Source of the DNA: DASQUK01 sp046723645
GTDB lineage: Bacteria; Actinomycetota; Acidimicrobiia; Acidimicrobiales; VFJN01
Assembly (NCBI GenBank): GCA_046723645.1
Contig: JBKOUY010000033.1
Span: 1-28,045 of the forward strand
DNA: 28,045 nucleotides
Reading direction: 5' to 3'
Below are positions 7,164-16,091 of this stretch, one piece after another. How positions within the stretch are numbered: the first letter of the stretch is position 1; every line of letters starts with the position of its first letter. A program made the position numbers and the translations under genes. The notes under the pieces are model-generated. The model worked only from the letters and a program-made list of their open reading frames with translations, was not told the DNA's origin and made no database searches.

Positions 7164-7613
7164 TCACGGGGGAGGTCGGTCGATCTGTGCGACCAGCTTC
7201 GCGGGGGCGAGGGCGCAGTAGCTCTCGATGACCAGCTCGGTGACCTCGTCCCAGTTCGCCCCGGCGTCGAGCACCATGCCGACCAGATCGGACCCCCACG
7301 CCGGCCGGAAGAACGGATGGCCGGCGCCGCGAAGGGCGTCCAGCTCCGGGCCCGAGGATCGGAACGTCATCACCGTGACAGGGCCGTCGGGGAAGTCGAC
7401 GGCGAGCACGTGGGCGAACATCCGCTTGCGGACCCGCCACTGCGTGCCGGCCCAGACCTGCTTCTCGACGGTCTCGGGCAGCCCGAGGCATAGCGACCGC
7501 AGCCCGGTGACGACGTCGTTCGGGACGTCCGCGTACTCGGTCGCCGCCAGTGCCAGCGACGATGCACGCGCCAGGTGATCCAGCCGATCCTCGTCACGCT
7601 CGTCCACACCCAT
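7164..7613 (-). CDS. MmcQ/YjbR family protein
   Basis: A 149-residue protein whose core (about 35-145) matches the MmcQ/YjbR family of small double-wing DNA-binding-like proteins. Visible are LRSLCLGLPETVEKQVW near the start of the core, then WRVRKRMFAHVLAVD, and a C-terminal WDEVTELVIESYCALAP followed by KLVAQID. The function of the family is poorly defined. I chose the ATG at 7613 (MGVDERDEDR), since the frame upstream of it looks non-coding; no strong ribosome site decides it. The gene is divergent from the VOC gene at 7698, with 84 bp between them. It is separated from the fused dehydrogenase by 103 bp and is probably a unit of its own. Confidence 0.82.
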   Translation of the reverse strand: MGVDERDEDRLDHLARASSLALAATEYADVPNDVVTGLRSLCLGLPETVEKQVWAGTQWRVRKRMFAHVLAVDFPDGPVTVMTFRSSGPELDALRGAGHPFFRPAWGSDLVGMVLDAGANWDEVTELVIESYCALAPAKLVAQIDRPPP

Positions 7614-7697
7614 GGTCCCCGGTCCGCGATCCCCCGATGCATTGGCCCGCCGGCATCCGTCTACACCAGCGTGGCACGCGAGTGACAGAGTTACGCC

Positions 7698-8075
7698 GTG
7701 CCTGCGGCCAGCCGTCCCCCCGGTGGCTTCCACTCGGTGACGCCCCGCATCGTGGTGTCCGATGCCGGGGCGCAGGTCGAGTTCCTGCGGGCGGTGTTCG
7801 ACGCCGCCGGCGAGGTGTCAGCCGACCGGCCGGCGGAGGTCCGGATCGGCGACTCGCTCGTCATGGTCACGTCGGCAGGCGCCCGCGAGCCGTTTCCCGC
7901 GTTCCTCTACGTCTACGTCGACGATGCGGACGACACGTATCGGCGGGCGCTGGACGCGGGCGCGGTGACGATCGAGGAGCCGCTCGACACCCCGTACGGC
8001 GACCGTCGGGCGATGGTCCGTGATCCGTTCGGGAACGTGTTCCAGATCGCACACCGGATCCCGCTCGCCCCATAG
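7698..8075 (+). CDS. Small VOC family protein (PhnB/glyoxalase-like)
   Basis: A 125-residue single-module vicinal-oxygen-chelate protein. The beta-alpha-beta-beta-beta pattern is visible: TPRIVVSDAGAQVEFLRAVF, then LYVYVDDADDTYRRALDAGA and the typical end GDRRAMVRDPFGNVFQIAHR, which carries the GNxFxIA signature of PhnB-like members. Such proteins dimerise and act in glyoxal detoxification or in antibiotic and small-molecule modification or binding; the ligand is unknown. The GTG start has no Shine-Dalgarno site. CAGAGT lies 6 nt upstream and could be a weak leaderless -10. The arylamine N-acetyltransferase gene begins 5 bp after the stop, so the two are likely cotranscribed. Confidence 0.85.
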   Translation: MPAASRPPGGFHSVTPRIVVSDAGAQVEFLRAVFDAAGEVSADRPAEVRIGDSLVMVTSAGAREPFPAFLYVYVDDADDTYRRALDAGAVTIEEPLDTPYGDRRAMVRDPFGNVFQIAHRIPLAP

Positions 8076-8080
8076 TCCCC

Positions 8081-8953
8081 GTGCGCAAAGTGATCTCACC
8101 GGCCGATCGGGATGCCTACCTGGCCAGGCTCGGGGTGGACGCCGGGCCGCCGTCGATCGACGGCCTGATCAGGCTGCACCGCGCCCACGTCGAGCGGGTG
8201 GCGTTCGAAACGCTGTGGATCCACCTCGGGGAGCGCTGGGGCATCGGCGTCGACGAGTCGACGGCGCGTGTCGCGACCCGGCGGAGGGGCGGGTACTGCT
8301 TCCACCTCAACGGCGCGTTCGGCGGGCTGCTCCGGTCGCTCGGCTACGACGTTGTGCGCCACGTGGGCGGCGTGCACGGTCCCGACGGCCCGACCGAGGA
8401 CAGCATGACCAACCACCTCGTCCTGACGGTTCACGGCCTCCCGACCGACGGCAACCCCGACGGCGACTGGTATGTCGACGCCGGCCTCGGCGACGCCCTG
8501 CACGAGCCCCTTCCCCTCATCGCCGGCGAACATCGCCAAGGCCCGTTCGACTTCGTGCTGGACGAGACGCCGGGCGCCGTCGGCGACTGGCACCTCACCC
8601 ACGACCCGGCCGGCGGCTTCGCAGGCATGTCGTGGCGATCGGCGCCGGTCGGGATGGACGCCTTCGCCAAGCGCCACGCCTGGCTGTCGACGTCGCCGGA
8701 GTCGCGATTCGTGCGGGTGCTCACGGCGCAGCGGCGCGATGCGTCCGGCGTCGACATCCTGCGGGGCCTGTCGCTGCGGCGAATCGGCGATCGGGCGTAC
8801 GAATCGACGCTGACCACCCGGGCGGAACTGGCCGACGTCCTCGGCGACCTCTTCGGCCTCGACGTCACGCCGGTCAGCGACCAGGCGTGGGACGAGCTGT
8901 GGGCGAGGGTCCACGCGACCCACGTCGCCTGGGAGTCCACCCGCCAGGGCTGA
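8081..8953 (+). CDS. nat: Arylamine N-acetyltransferase
   Basis: A 290-residue cytoplasmic enzyme that moves an acyl group from acyl-CoA to arylamines and hydrazines by a ping-pong mechanism through a cysteine. The complete Cys-His-Asp triad is visible: Cys73 in RRGGYCFHLN, His112 in MTNHLVLTV and Asp133 in WYVDAGLGD. The length fits bacterial NATs (about 270-290). It begins at the GTG 5 bp after the stop of the small VOC gene, without a clear ribosome site, which suggests reinitiation or coupling. In mycobacteria nat is part of a sterol-catabolism gene region and can use propionyl-CoA. Given the FadE genes here a similar metabolic link is possible but not shown. Confidence 0.95.
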   Translation: MRKVISPADRDAYLARLGVDAGPPSIDGLIRLHRAHVERVAFETLWIHLGERWGIGVDESTARVATRRRGGYCFHLNGAFGGLLRSLGYDVVRHVGGVHGPDGPTEDSMTNHLVLTVHGLPTDGNPDGDWYVDAGLGDALHEPLPLIAGEHRQGPFDFVLDETPGAVGDWHLTHDPAGGFAGMSWRSAPVGMDAFAKRHAWLSTSPESRFVRVLTAQRRDASGVDILRGLSLRRIGDRAYESTLTTRAELADVLGDLFGLDVTPVSDQAWDELWARVHATHVAWESTRQG

Positions 8954-8983
8954 ACGGGGCGCTGGGGGCGCGCAGGGATGCCC

Positions 8984-8989
8984 TAACGT
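8984..8989 (+). promoter_or_regulatory. -10 element of a leaderless promoter (MBL-fold gene)
   Basis: TAACGT is followed by 6 nt and the GTG start at 8996. No ribosome site lies at a usable distance. A -35 box is not obvious. Confidence 0.5.
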
Positions 8990-8995
8990 CGGCTC

Positions 8996-9790
8996 GTGCA
9001 GCGGTGGCAGGCCGGAGGCTGGACGATCACGCGTGTGGCAGACCCGGGCTTCGAGCTGGTGCTGCCCCAGGACGACGAGACCCGAGCGACCCTGCAACGA
9101 TCGCAGTGGCTCCACCCGAGGTTCGTAACGGACGACTGGGCCCTCCGGGTGGGGTCGAGCGCCATCGTCGTCGCCGACGGCACGCACACGGCGATCGTCG
9201 ATCCCTGGCTCGCCTTCGACGATCCCGATCGATTCGCCCCGCGCCTGGAGGCACTCGCGACGGCCGGCTGGGGTGCCGACGACATCGACCTCGTGATCAA
9301 CTCCCACATCGACGGCGTGGGCGCGAACGTCGATCCCGCGACCGGCGCGCCGGCGTTCCCACGCGCTCGGTACCTCGTGCCGGGCATCGAGATGAGCGCC
9401 CTGGAGGCAGGCCATCGCCACGACGCCGAAGGGCTCCTCGAGGTCGAACGCGCCGGGTTCCTCGAGCGCTTCGACGACCGCATCGAGCCGGCGCTCGGTC
9501 TCGTGCTCGATCCGCTACCGGGGCACAACCCGGGCCACTTCGGCGTCTACGTCGGCGACCCGCCCGAGGCCGTCATCGCGGGCCACCTCTTCCTGCATCC
9601 CGCACAGATCGCGAATCCCCAGGCCGCCGACCTCGACCACGATCCGCAGGCGGTGAGGGCGACGAGGCGCGCGCTGCTCGAGCGCTGCCACCGCGACGGC
9701 CTGCTGCTGATCGGGCCGCTGTTCGAGGCGCCCGGCGGCGGCACGATCGCACGCGACGGGGAGCGCTGGCGGCTCGAGCCCGCGGCGTGA
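8996..9790 (+). CDS. Metallo-beta-lactamase-fold protein with a degraded metal site
   Basis: A 264-residue protein with the MBL-fold layout: a strand region with TAIVDPWLAFDD, the motif-A region at about 102-111, LPGHNPGHFGVYVG (His177, His181), and AGHLFLHP at 195-202. In active enzymes motif A is HxHxDH; here it reads NSHIDG, so the first and last His are Asn102 and Gly107. The bridging Asp that normally follows in GDxxH is His197, and the final His is replaced in IGPLFEAPGGG. Only part of the two-metal site is left. The protein may bind one metal, use a different chemistry, or be a non-catalytic family member. It is a single gene with a leaderless promoter; the EEP gene follows 53 bp later behind its own promoter. 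Confidence 0.78.
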   Translation: MQRWQAGGWTITRVADPGFELVLPQDDETRATLQRSQWLHPRFVTDDWALRVGSSAIVVADGTHTAIVDPWLAFDDPDRFAPRLEALATAGWGADDIDLVINSHIDGVGANVDPATGAPAFPRARYLVPGIEMSALEAGHRHDAEGLLEVERAGFLERFDDRIEPALGLVLDPLPGHNPGHFGVYVGDPPEAVIAGHLFLHPAQIANPQAADLDHDPQAVRATRRALLERCHRDGLLLIGPLFEAPGGGTIARDGERWRLEPAA

Positions 9791-9831
9791 CGACGCCTGC
9801 CGGTCGCCCGGCTGGCGCGGTCCCGCCTGCC

Positions 9832-9837
9832 TAGCGT
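9832..9837 (+). promoter_or_regulatory. -10 element of a leaderless promoter (second EEP gene)
   Basis: TAGCGT is followed by 6 nt and the GTG start at 9844. A GGGGG run lies too close to the GTG to serve as a normal ribosome site, so leaderless translation is likely. Confidence 0.5.
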
Positions 9838-9843
9838 GGGGGC

Positions 9844-10734
<891 letters not shown>

Positions 10735-10765
10735 CCGCTGGGGCGGCGCGCGCGACCCGAGGTCG

Positions 10766-12304
10766 TCAGGACGGGGTCGGATCTCGCAGGAGGCCGGGCT
10801 TCGCCTTCGAGGCCGCCAGGCGCCCCAGCTCGTCCCGCAGGACGCGCCGCAGCAGCTTGCCGGTGTCGTTGTAGGGCAGCGCCGGACGCACGTCCACGAC
10901 CACGGGCGTCCGCGAGGAACGCAGCCGGTCACGCACCCACGACTGGAGCTCGGCCTCTGTGGTGCCGGCTCCGGGCTCGAGCACGACTGCGGCGGCCGCC
11001 ACCTCGCCCCACTCGTCGTCGGGGACGCCGGTCACGCCCGCCTCGGCGACCGCCGGGTGCTGGAGCAGCACGTCCTCGATCTCGCCCGGGGACATGTTCT
11101 CGCCACCCCGGACGATGACGTCATCGAGCCGGCCGTCGACGAACAGGAATCCGGCCTCGTCGAGGTGCCCGGAGTCGCTGGTCGGGAACCACCGGTCGGG
11201 GGTCAGGACGCTGCGGCCCAGGTATTCGCCGGCGATCTGGTCGCCTCGGACGTGGATCTCTCCGGTCTCACCGGCCGGGAGCACCGCACCCCACGGATCA
11301 CGGATCTCGAGCTCCAGCGTCGGCAGTGGCCGTCCCACCGAGCCGAGCCGCGCCCGGACGGCGGGATCGTCGCTGCCATAGGCGGTCCGGTGATCGTCGG
11401 GACCGAGCACCGCGATGGTGCTGCTCGCCTCGGTGAGGCCATAGGCGTTGACGAACCCCACGTGCGGCAGGCGGCCCATCGCCCGCTCGACCACCGCCAC
11501 CGGCATCCGGCCGCCGCCGTAGGAGAGGTGCCGGAGGGCGGGCAGCGTGGTGCCGTGGTGCTGCATGGCGTCGAGCAGCCGGCCCAGCATCGTCGGCACG
11601 ACCATGGCGTGCGTCACCGCCTCCGCCTCGGCGAGACGAACCCAGTCGTCGGGGTCGAACTGGGGCAGGTACACGATCCGGCGGCCGGCGTACGTCGACG
11701 ACAGCACCGCCGCCATGCCGGCGACGTGGTAGGGCGGGACGCTCACCAGCGTCGCCTCGTCCTCGCCGGCGGACATGAACTCGACCGTCGACAGCACGTA
11801 GGAGACGAGGTGCCGGTGGCGCAGCAGCGCAGCCTTGGGCTCCCCGGTCGTGCCGCTGGTGAAGAGCCAGATGGCCACCGCGTCGGTGTCGACGTCGAGA
11901 TCGGGGGCCGGCTCGGCCCGGTCGAGGCGAGCCTCCAGCTCGCGGCGGTCGAGCAGCTCGATGCCCTGGACGTCACGGATCCGGGCCCGGCCGGCCTCGT
12001 CCGAGACGACCAGCGCCGGTGCGACACGCTCGACCACCGCCCGGAGCCGATCGTCGGCCAGCCGGTAGTTCAGGGCGGTGAAGGGCACCCCGGCCAGGGC
12101 GCTGGCGTACAGCAGCAGCGGCACCGCCGGGGAGTTCGTGTCGACGAGCCCGACCCGTTGGGCGCCGCTGGCCCGCACCACGGCCGCGCCACGGCGCGCC
12201 CGCTCCAACAGCCGCGCGTAGCTGTTGCCGTCGGTTCGCGAACCCGCGGCGATGCGGTCGGGCATGCCTTGGGCGGCCAGCTCGAGCAGCATGCCGATGT
12301 TCAC
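10766..12304 (-). CDS. AMP-dependent acyl-CoA synthetase/ligase
   Basis: A 512-residue member of the ANL superfamily, which activates a carboxylic acid with ATP to an acyl-adenylate and then makes the CoA thioester. The phosphate-binding loop LFTSGTTGEPKAAL (148-160), YGLTEASS, a GRLDDVIVRGGENMSPGEIE hinge region and the C-terminal catalytic Lys483 in YNDTGK are all present. The large N-terminal and small C-terminal domains are therefore complete. The GTG start at 12304 has GGGAGG 7 nt upstream. The dienelactone hydrolase gene ends 36 bp upstream on the same strand, so the two are likely cotranscribed. Substrate specificity cannot be read, but the setting favours a fatty, alicyclic or aromatic acid destined for beta-oxidation. 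Confidence 0.93.
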   Translation of the reverse strand: MNIGMLLELAAQGMPDRIAAGSRTDGNSYARLLERARRGAAVVRASGAQRVGLVDTNSPAVPLLLYASALAGVPFTALNYRLADDRLRAVVERVAPALVVSDEAGRARIRDVQGIELLDRRELEARLDRAEPAPDLDVDTDAVAIWLFTSGTTGEPKAALLRHRHLVSYVLSTVEFMSAGEDEATLVSVPPYHVAGMAAVLSSTYAGRRIVYLPQFDPDDWVRLAEAEAVTHAMVVPTMLGRLLDAMQHHGTTLPALRHLSYGGGRMPVAVVERAMGRLPHVGFVNAYGLTEASSTIAVLGPDDHRTAYGSDDPAVRARLGSVGRPLPTLELEIRDPWGAVLPAGETGEIHVRGDQIAGEYLGRSVLTPDRWFPTSDSGHLDEAGFLFVDGRLDDVIVRGGENMSPGEIEDVLLQHPAVAEAGVTGVPDDEWGEVAAAAVVLEPGAGTTEAELQSWVRDRLRSSRTPVVVDVRPALPYNDTGKLLRRVLRDELGRLAASKAKPGLLRDPTPS

Positions 12305-12340
12305 TCTGCGCCCTCCCGCCCCGATCCGGATCGACCCATG

Positions 12341-13087
12341 TCAGGAGTCGCCGAGGTAGCGACCGAACCAGCGCCAGATCTGCTTCCACCCGTCCCTGGT
12401 CGCGTCGAGGTTGTAGCTCGGGCGGTCGACCGAGAAGAAGGCATGACCCGCACCCTCGTAGGAATGGAACTCGTAGGTCTTGCCGTGCGCCCGGAGCTCC
12501 TGCTCGATCCGGTCGACGTCCTCGGGCGACGGATTGTGGTCGTCGGCACCGAACAGGCCCAGCAGCGGGCAACTGAGCTTCGCGGTCAGGTCGATGGGAG
12601 CCACCGGGCGGGCCGCAGACAGGTCCTCGGGCCCGGCGACGACGCGCCCGCCGTAGCAGTCGACGGCGGCGTCGAAACTCAGCGTGCAGGCCACGAGATA
12701 CGCCTGGCGCCCGCCCGAGCAGTACCCGATGACCCCGACCTTGCCGTTGGCGGTCGGCAGGGCGCGCAGGTGCTCCGCGGCGCCGGCGACGTCGCCGACG
12801 CACTGGGCGTCGGGCACCCCGCCGGCCTCGCGGGCCGCAGCGGCGGCGTCGGCCGCCTTGGCCCCCGGTGCGTAGCGGTGGAACAGGTTGGGGCACACGG
12901 CGTTGTAGCCGTACACCGCGAAGGTGCGGACGATCTCCTTGGTGGAGCGGTCGTAGCCGGGCATGTGGTGGATCACGACCACCCCGCCCTGCGGCCGCTC
13001 GCCCAGAGTGATGGCCTGGTACGCCTCGATCTCGTCGCCGCCGTCGCCGGGGATGGTGATCGTCTCGGCGCGGATCGCATTGCTCAT
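12341..13087 (-). CDS. Dienelactone hydrolase family protein
   Basis: A 248-residue alpha/beta-hydrolase of the dienelactone hydrolase family, which opens the lactone ring formed in (chloro)catechol breakdown; many relatives act on other esters. The nucleophile is a cysteine, as in true DLH: Cys123 in VIGYCSGGRQ. The acid is likely Asp183 in FGADDHNP, and His215 lies in GAGHAFF. The early segment GGVVVIHHMPGY is the usual first strand and loop. I chose the ATG at 13087 (MSNAIRAETI), because a TAGACT hexamer ends 7 nt before it and the frame upstream looks non-coding. The acyl-CoA ligase gene follows after 36 bp. Confidence 0.92.
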   Translation of the reverse strand: MSNAIRAETITIPGDGGDEIEAYQAITLGERPQGGVVVIHHMPGYDRSTKEIVRTFAVYGYNAVCPNLFHRYAPGAKAADAAAAAREAGGVPDAQCVGDVAGAAEHLRALPTANGKVGVIGYCSGGRQAYLVACTLSFDAAVDCYGGRVVAGPEDLSAARPVAPIDLTAKLSCPLLGLFGADDHNPSPEDVDRIEQELRAHGKTYEFHSYEGAGHAFFSVDRPSYNLDATRDGWKQIWRWFGRYLGDS

Positions 13088-13094
13088 GCGCGGG

Positions 13095-13100
13095 AGTCTA
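13095..13100 (-). promoter_or_regulatory. -10 element of a leaderless promoter (dienelactone hydrolase operon)
   Basis: On the minus strand TAGACT is followed by 7 nt and the ATG at 13087. There is no ribosome site, so the transcript probably starts at the ATG. Confidence 0.5.
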
Positions 13101-13184
13101 GGCACGGGCCGAATCCGCATATTTGGTCGTCACATGAATCCGGACGGCGGCCGCCGCCGCGCCCACCGCAAACTCGCCGGTGCG

Positions 13185-14021
13185 CTACATGGACCTCTTC
13201 GGATCGAGCGGTCCCACCGGGGCCCTGGCCATGGAGTCCTGCTGGAACGCCGCCACCAGCACGCCGTCCTCCGTGAACACAAGGCCCTCGCCGTAGACCC
13301 GGCCGGTGGCCGCCTTGGTGGCCTCGTGGCGGACCAGCAGCCACTGCGAGACGTCGAACCGGTCGACGAAGTGCATCGTGTGTGCGATCACGCCGGTGGA
13401 GATCGCGGCGTGGGCTTCCTCGATTCGCACACGGTCGCGGTGCGGGCGCATGGCGAGCCCGATGATGCTGCCGCAGGTCGCCCAGGCGAGCACGGCCTGA
13501 TTGGCCGCCTGCGACGGGAGCGGCGGCTCGAAGCGGTGCCACACCATCTCCACCGGCACGCCCCCCTCCTCGTGGCGGCCGGGCACGGGCCTGAGCTCCG
13601 CGCCCGGAAACACCTGGCCGGCGGCCGCCTCCACCTCGGCGGGGCCGGCAACCGCGGGCATCTGTGGCTCGTGCCGCATGAGGTCGTCGTCGACGACGTT
13701 GAGGAGGACGCCGGCGCGGCTCAGCACCTTGCCCGCCTGCGTGGCGGTCACGGTGTCGCTCGCCCAGGTGCGGCCGGCGAGCAGGGACTCGACCTGGAGC
13801 TCGACCGGTTGGCCGTAGGTTCCGGCCCGCGCGAACACGGCATGGATCGATCTCACGTCCTTGGCACCACCCGCCGCATGGTCGGACGCCATGATCATCT
13901 GCGCGAGCAGCTGGCCGCTGAAGACGACGTCGCGACCCTCGGGCGCCTCCGACGGCTGGGTGACGTGGTAGCGCCGTTCGCCGATCTCGGTGAGCTGCAG
14001 CAGGTCCGGCAGGTCGCTCAT
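13185..14021 (-). CDS. tesB: Acyl-CoA thioesterase II (TesB family)
   Basis: A 278-residue double-hotdog thioesterase that hydrolyses acyl-CoA to free acid and CoA. Visible features are VVFSGQLLAQMIMASDHA near 32-50 (first hotdog helix), SIHAVFARAGTYGQPVEL, the SRAGVLLNV strand, the second-hotdog MHFVDRFDVSQWLLVRHEA, and the C-terminal GRVYGEGLVFTEDGVLVAAF. The length is normal for the family (about 280-290). A TAGCAT -10 box lies about 42 bp upstream, and a possible 11-codon leader frame overlaps the ATG by ATGA. A weak GAGGCG site stands just before the ATG. It shares direction with the DLH and ligase genes, but they have their own promoter. Confidence 0.93.
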   Translation of the reverse strand: MSDLPDLLQLTEIGERRYHVTQPSEAPEGRDVVFSGQLLAQMIMASDHAAGGAKDVRSIHAVFARAGTYGQPVELQVESLLAGRTWASDTVTATQAGKVLSRAGVLLNVVDDDLMRHEPQMPAVAGPAEVEAAAGQVFPGAELRPVPGRHEEGGVPVEMVWHRFEPPLPSQAANQAVLAWATCGSIIGLAMRPHRDRVRIEEAHAAISTGVIAHTMHFVDRFDVSQWLLVRHEATKAATGRVYGEGLVFTEDGVLVAAFQQDSMARAPVGPLDPKRSM

Positions 14022-14053
14022 CGCCTCGCGTCGCCCGGCGGCAGGTGGTCCAT
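14018..14053 (-). CDS. Possible 11-residue leader peptide overlapping tesB
   Basis: An ATG at 14053 opens an 11-codon frame (MDHLPPGDARR) whose TGA overlaps the tesB start codon as ATGA. It starts 9 nt after a TAGCAT -10 hexamer, so it would lie at the very 5' end of the mRNA. Ribosomes finishing it could restart on tesB, which has only a weak site of its own. Short frames arise by chance, so confidence is low. Confidence 0.25.
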   Translation of the reverse strand: MDHLPPGDARR

Positions 14054-14062
14054 CGCGGGCCG

Positions 14063-14068
14063 ATGCTA
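14063..14068 (-). promoter_or_regulatory. Candidate -10 box for tesB
   Basis: TAGCAT on the minus strand has a TGACCC-like -35 about 18 bp further upstream. It leaves a leader of roughly 35 nt before the tesB ATG. Confidence 0.4.
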
Positions 14069-14105
14069 ACGCCCAAGAGTTCGACGGGGTCAGATCACGG
14101 CGGCA

Positions 14106-15251
14106 TCAGCGGACGGTGCGGAAGAACGAGCGCAGGTCGTCGACGAACAGGTCGGGGACCTCCATCGCCGCGAAGTGGCCGCCCCTCGGCTGGTCCACCC
14201 AGTGCGTGACCCGGAAGCGGTGCTCGACCCACCGCCGCGGCACGCGCCCGATCTCGCCCGGGTAGTTGGCGACGGCGGTGGGCACGTCGACCTGCGCCTG
14301 GGGCAGCGCCGCCCGTCCGGCGCGCCGCATCTCGTAGTACAGCCGTGCCGACGACGTCGCCGTGCGCGTGAACCAGTAGAGCGCCACGTTCGTGAGCAAC
14401 TGGTCCTTGGTGAACGACCGCTCGACGTCGCCCCCGCAGTCGCTCCAGGCACGGAACTTCTCCACGATCCACGCGGCCACGCCGGTCGGCGAGTCGTCGA
14501 GGGCGTACCCCAAGGTCTGCGGCTTCGTGGACTGGATCGCCGAGTACCCGGCGCCGGTCGCCTGGAACGCAGCCAGCCGGTCCATGCTGGCCCGCTCCTC
14601 GGGATCCAGCTCCCGGTCGCGGTCGCGGCGCGGCCTGGGGACGCTGACGAAGTTGACGTGGAGCCCGGCCACCCGGTCGGGTGCTAGGTCCGCCATGTTC
14701 TGGCTCACGATGGACCCCCAGTCCCCACCCTGGACGCCGTAGCGCGCGTAGCCAAGCCTCGCCATCAGCGCCGTGAAGGCGTCCGCGATGCGACGTGGGT
14801 GCCAGCCGGGCTCGGAGACCGGTCCGGAGAACCCGTACCCCGGAAGCGACGGGGCCACGACGTGGAATGCGTCGGCGGGATCGGGTGGGTCGGTCAGCGG
14901 CCCGAACACGTCGAGGAACTCGATGATCGAGCCCGGCCAGCCGTGGCTGAGCACGAGGGGCAACGCCCCCGGGTGGCGGGAGCGGGCATGCACGAAGTGG
15001 ACGCGCTGGCCGTCGATCTCGGTCACGAAGTGGTCGAGGTCGTTCAGGCGCCGCTCCTGGACCCGCCAGTCGAAGTCCGCGCGCCAGTAGTCGACAAGCT
15101 CGCGGAGGTAGGCCAGGTCGGTCCCCTGCTCCCAATCCTCGGCCGGCGCGGGGTCGGGCCAGCGCGTGGCGGCGAGGCGCCGACGCAGGTCGGCGACGTC
15201 GTCGTCGGCGATTCCGACCTGGAACCGCTCCATTCGCGGGTCGTCCGGCAT
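14106..15251 (-). CDS. Epoxide hydrolase (EHN N-terminal domain plus alpha/beta-hydrolase)
   Basis: A 381-residue enzyme of the microsomal-type epoxide hydrolase family, which turns epoxides into vicinal diols. The N-terminal EHN lid domain (about 1-95) contains DLRRRLAATRWPD, the tryptophan-rich YWRADFDWRVQE, and LNDLDHFVTEIDG. The hydrolase domain has the oxyanion motif SHGWPGS (about 102-108), the nucleophile Asp177 in QGGDWGS, and the catalytic His359 in RGGHFAAME. A Tyr in VALYWFTRT lies where the ring-opening Tyr is expected. ATG 15251 is used; a GTG at 15254 and an ATG at 15230 are alternatives. The gene is divergent from the tyrosine phosphatase with only 47 bp between starts. Confidence 0.93.
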   Translation of the reverse strand: MPDDPRMERFQVGIADDDVADLRRRLAATRWPDPAPAEDWEQGTDLAYLRELVDYWRADFDWRVQERRLNDLDHFVTEIDGQRVHFVHARSRHPGALPLVLSHGWPGSIIEFLDVFGPLTDPPDPADAFHVVAPSLPGYGFSGPVSEPGWHPRRIADAFTALMARLGYARYGVQGGDWGSIVSQNMADLAPDRVAGLHVNFVSVPRPRRDRDRELDPEERASMDRLAAFQATGAGYSAIQSTKPQTLGYALDDSPTGVAAWIVEKFRAWSDCGGDVERSFTKDQLLTNVALYWFTRTATSSARLYYEMRRAGRAALPQAQVDVPTAVANYPGEIGRVPRRWVEHRFRVTHWVDQPRGGHFAAMEVPDLFVDDLRSFFRTVR

Positions 15252-15285
15252 CACGTGCCCCAGGGCCCCCGATCACGCACATCGG

Positions 15286-15291
15286 TAGCTT
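15286..15291 (+). promoter_or_regulatory. -10 element of a leaderless promoter (tyrosine phosphatase)
   Basis: TAGCTT is followed by 7 nt and a GTG at 15299. This favours that GTG over the TTG at 15290, which overlaps the hexamer itself. Confidence 0.45.
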
Positions 15292-15298
15292 GGCAGGC

Positions 15299-16057
15299 GT
15301 GGCGACGTTCGCCGAGCGCCTGGTTCGCTTCGACACCTGCTTCAACTTCCGCGACCTCGGTGGCTACGAGACCGCCGACGGCGGCCGCGTGCGCTGGCGG
15401 ACGCTGTACCGGGCCGACACGCTGCACCGCCTCGACGGTGAGGACCTGGCCCTGTTCCTGGACCTGGGCCTGCGGACCGTCGTCGACCTGCGGTCGCAAC
15501 CCGAGCTGGACGACCACGGGCGCATCCCGCACGACGGCACACCGGTCGTGCACCACGTGCCGATGATCGACGTCGTGGGCGGGCCGAAGCGGGTCGTCGA
15601 ACGTGCGCCCGGCGCGGCGCCACAGTCGGTGGGCGAGGGCTACGTCGCCATGGCCGACGAGGGCCGCTGGGCGATCGGCCAGGCCGTGTCCCTGCTCACC
15701 GAGCCCGGCGCCCTTCCCGCCGTGTTCCACTGCACGGCCGGGAAGGATCGGACGGGCATCCTGGCTGCGATCCTGCTCAGCGCGCTCGGCGTCCGCGACG
15801 AGGACATCGTCGACGACTACATGATGACGGGCCAGTCGCGGGCGGCGCGGAACGCGTACCTCCAGGTCCACGAACCCGACTACTACGCCTTGCTGGCCAA
15901 CCTTCCGGCCGCCGTCCGCGAGATGCAGGCCGATGCCATACCCACGCTGCTGGCGTGGACGCGTGCCCGGTTCGGGTCGGTGGCCGGATATCTCCTGGCC
16001 AGCGGCGTCGACGACCGTCGCCTCGCCGCGTTGAGGGCCAGCCTCGTCGACACCTGA
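15299..16057 (+). CDS. Tyrosine-protein phosphatase (HCxAGKDRTG type, PtpB-like)
   Basis: A 252-residue phosphatase of the family containing mycobacterial PtpB and Listeria LipA. The P-loop is HCTAGKDRTG at 144-153, with nucleophile Cys145 and Arg151; the Lys and Asp inside the loop mark this family and are linked to activity on phosphotyrosine and phosphoinositides. Also typical are the N-terminal NFRDLGGY, LYRADTLHRL and VVDLRSQPELDDHG. No signal peptide is seen. The GTG at 15299 is chosen because a TAGCTT hexamer ends 7 nt before it; a TTG at 15290 is possible. It is convergent with the SDR gene at 16092. Confidence 0.92.
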   Translation: MATFAERLVRFDTCFNFRDLGGYETADGGRVRWRTLYRADTLHRLDGEDLALFLDLGLRTVVDLRSQPELDDHGRIPHDGTPVVHHVPMIDVVGGPKRVVERAPGAAPQSVGEGYVAMADEGRWAIGQAVSLLTEPGALPAVFHCTAGKDRTGILAAILLSALGVRDEDIVDDYMMTGQSRAARNAYLQVHEPDYYALLANLPAAVREMQADAIPTLLAWTRARFGSVAGYLLASGVDDRRLAALRASLVDT

Positions 16058-16091
16058 CCGATCTCCCGTGTCGCCGGCCGGCAGCCGGGGC

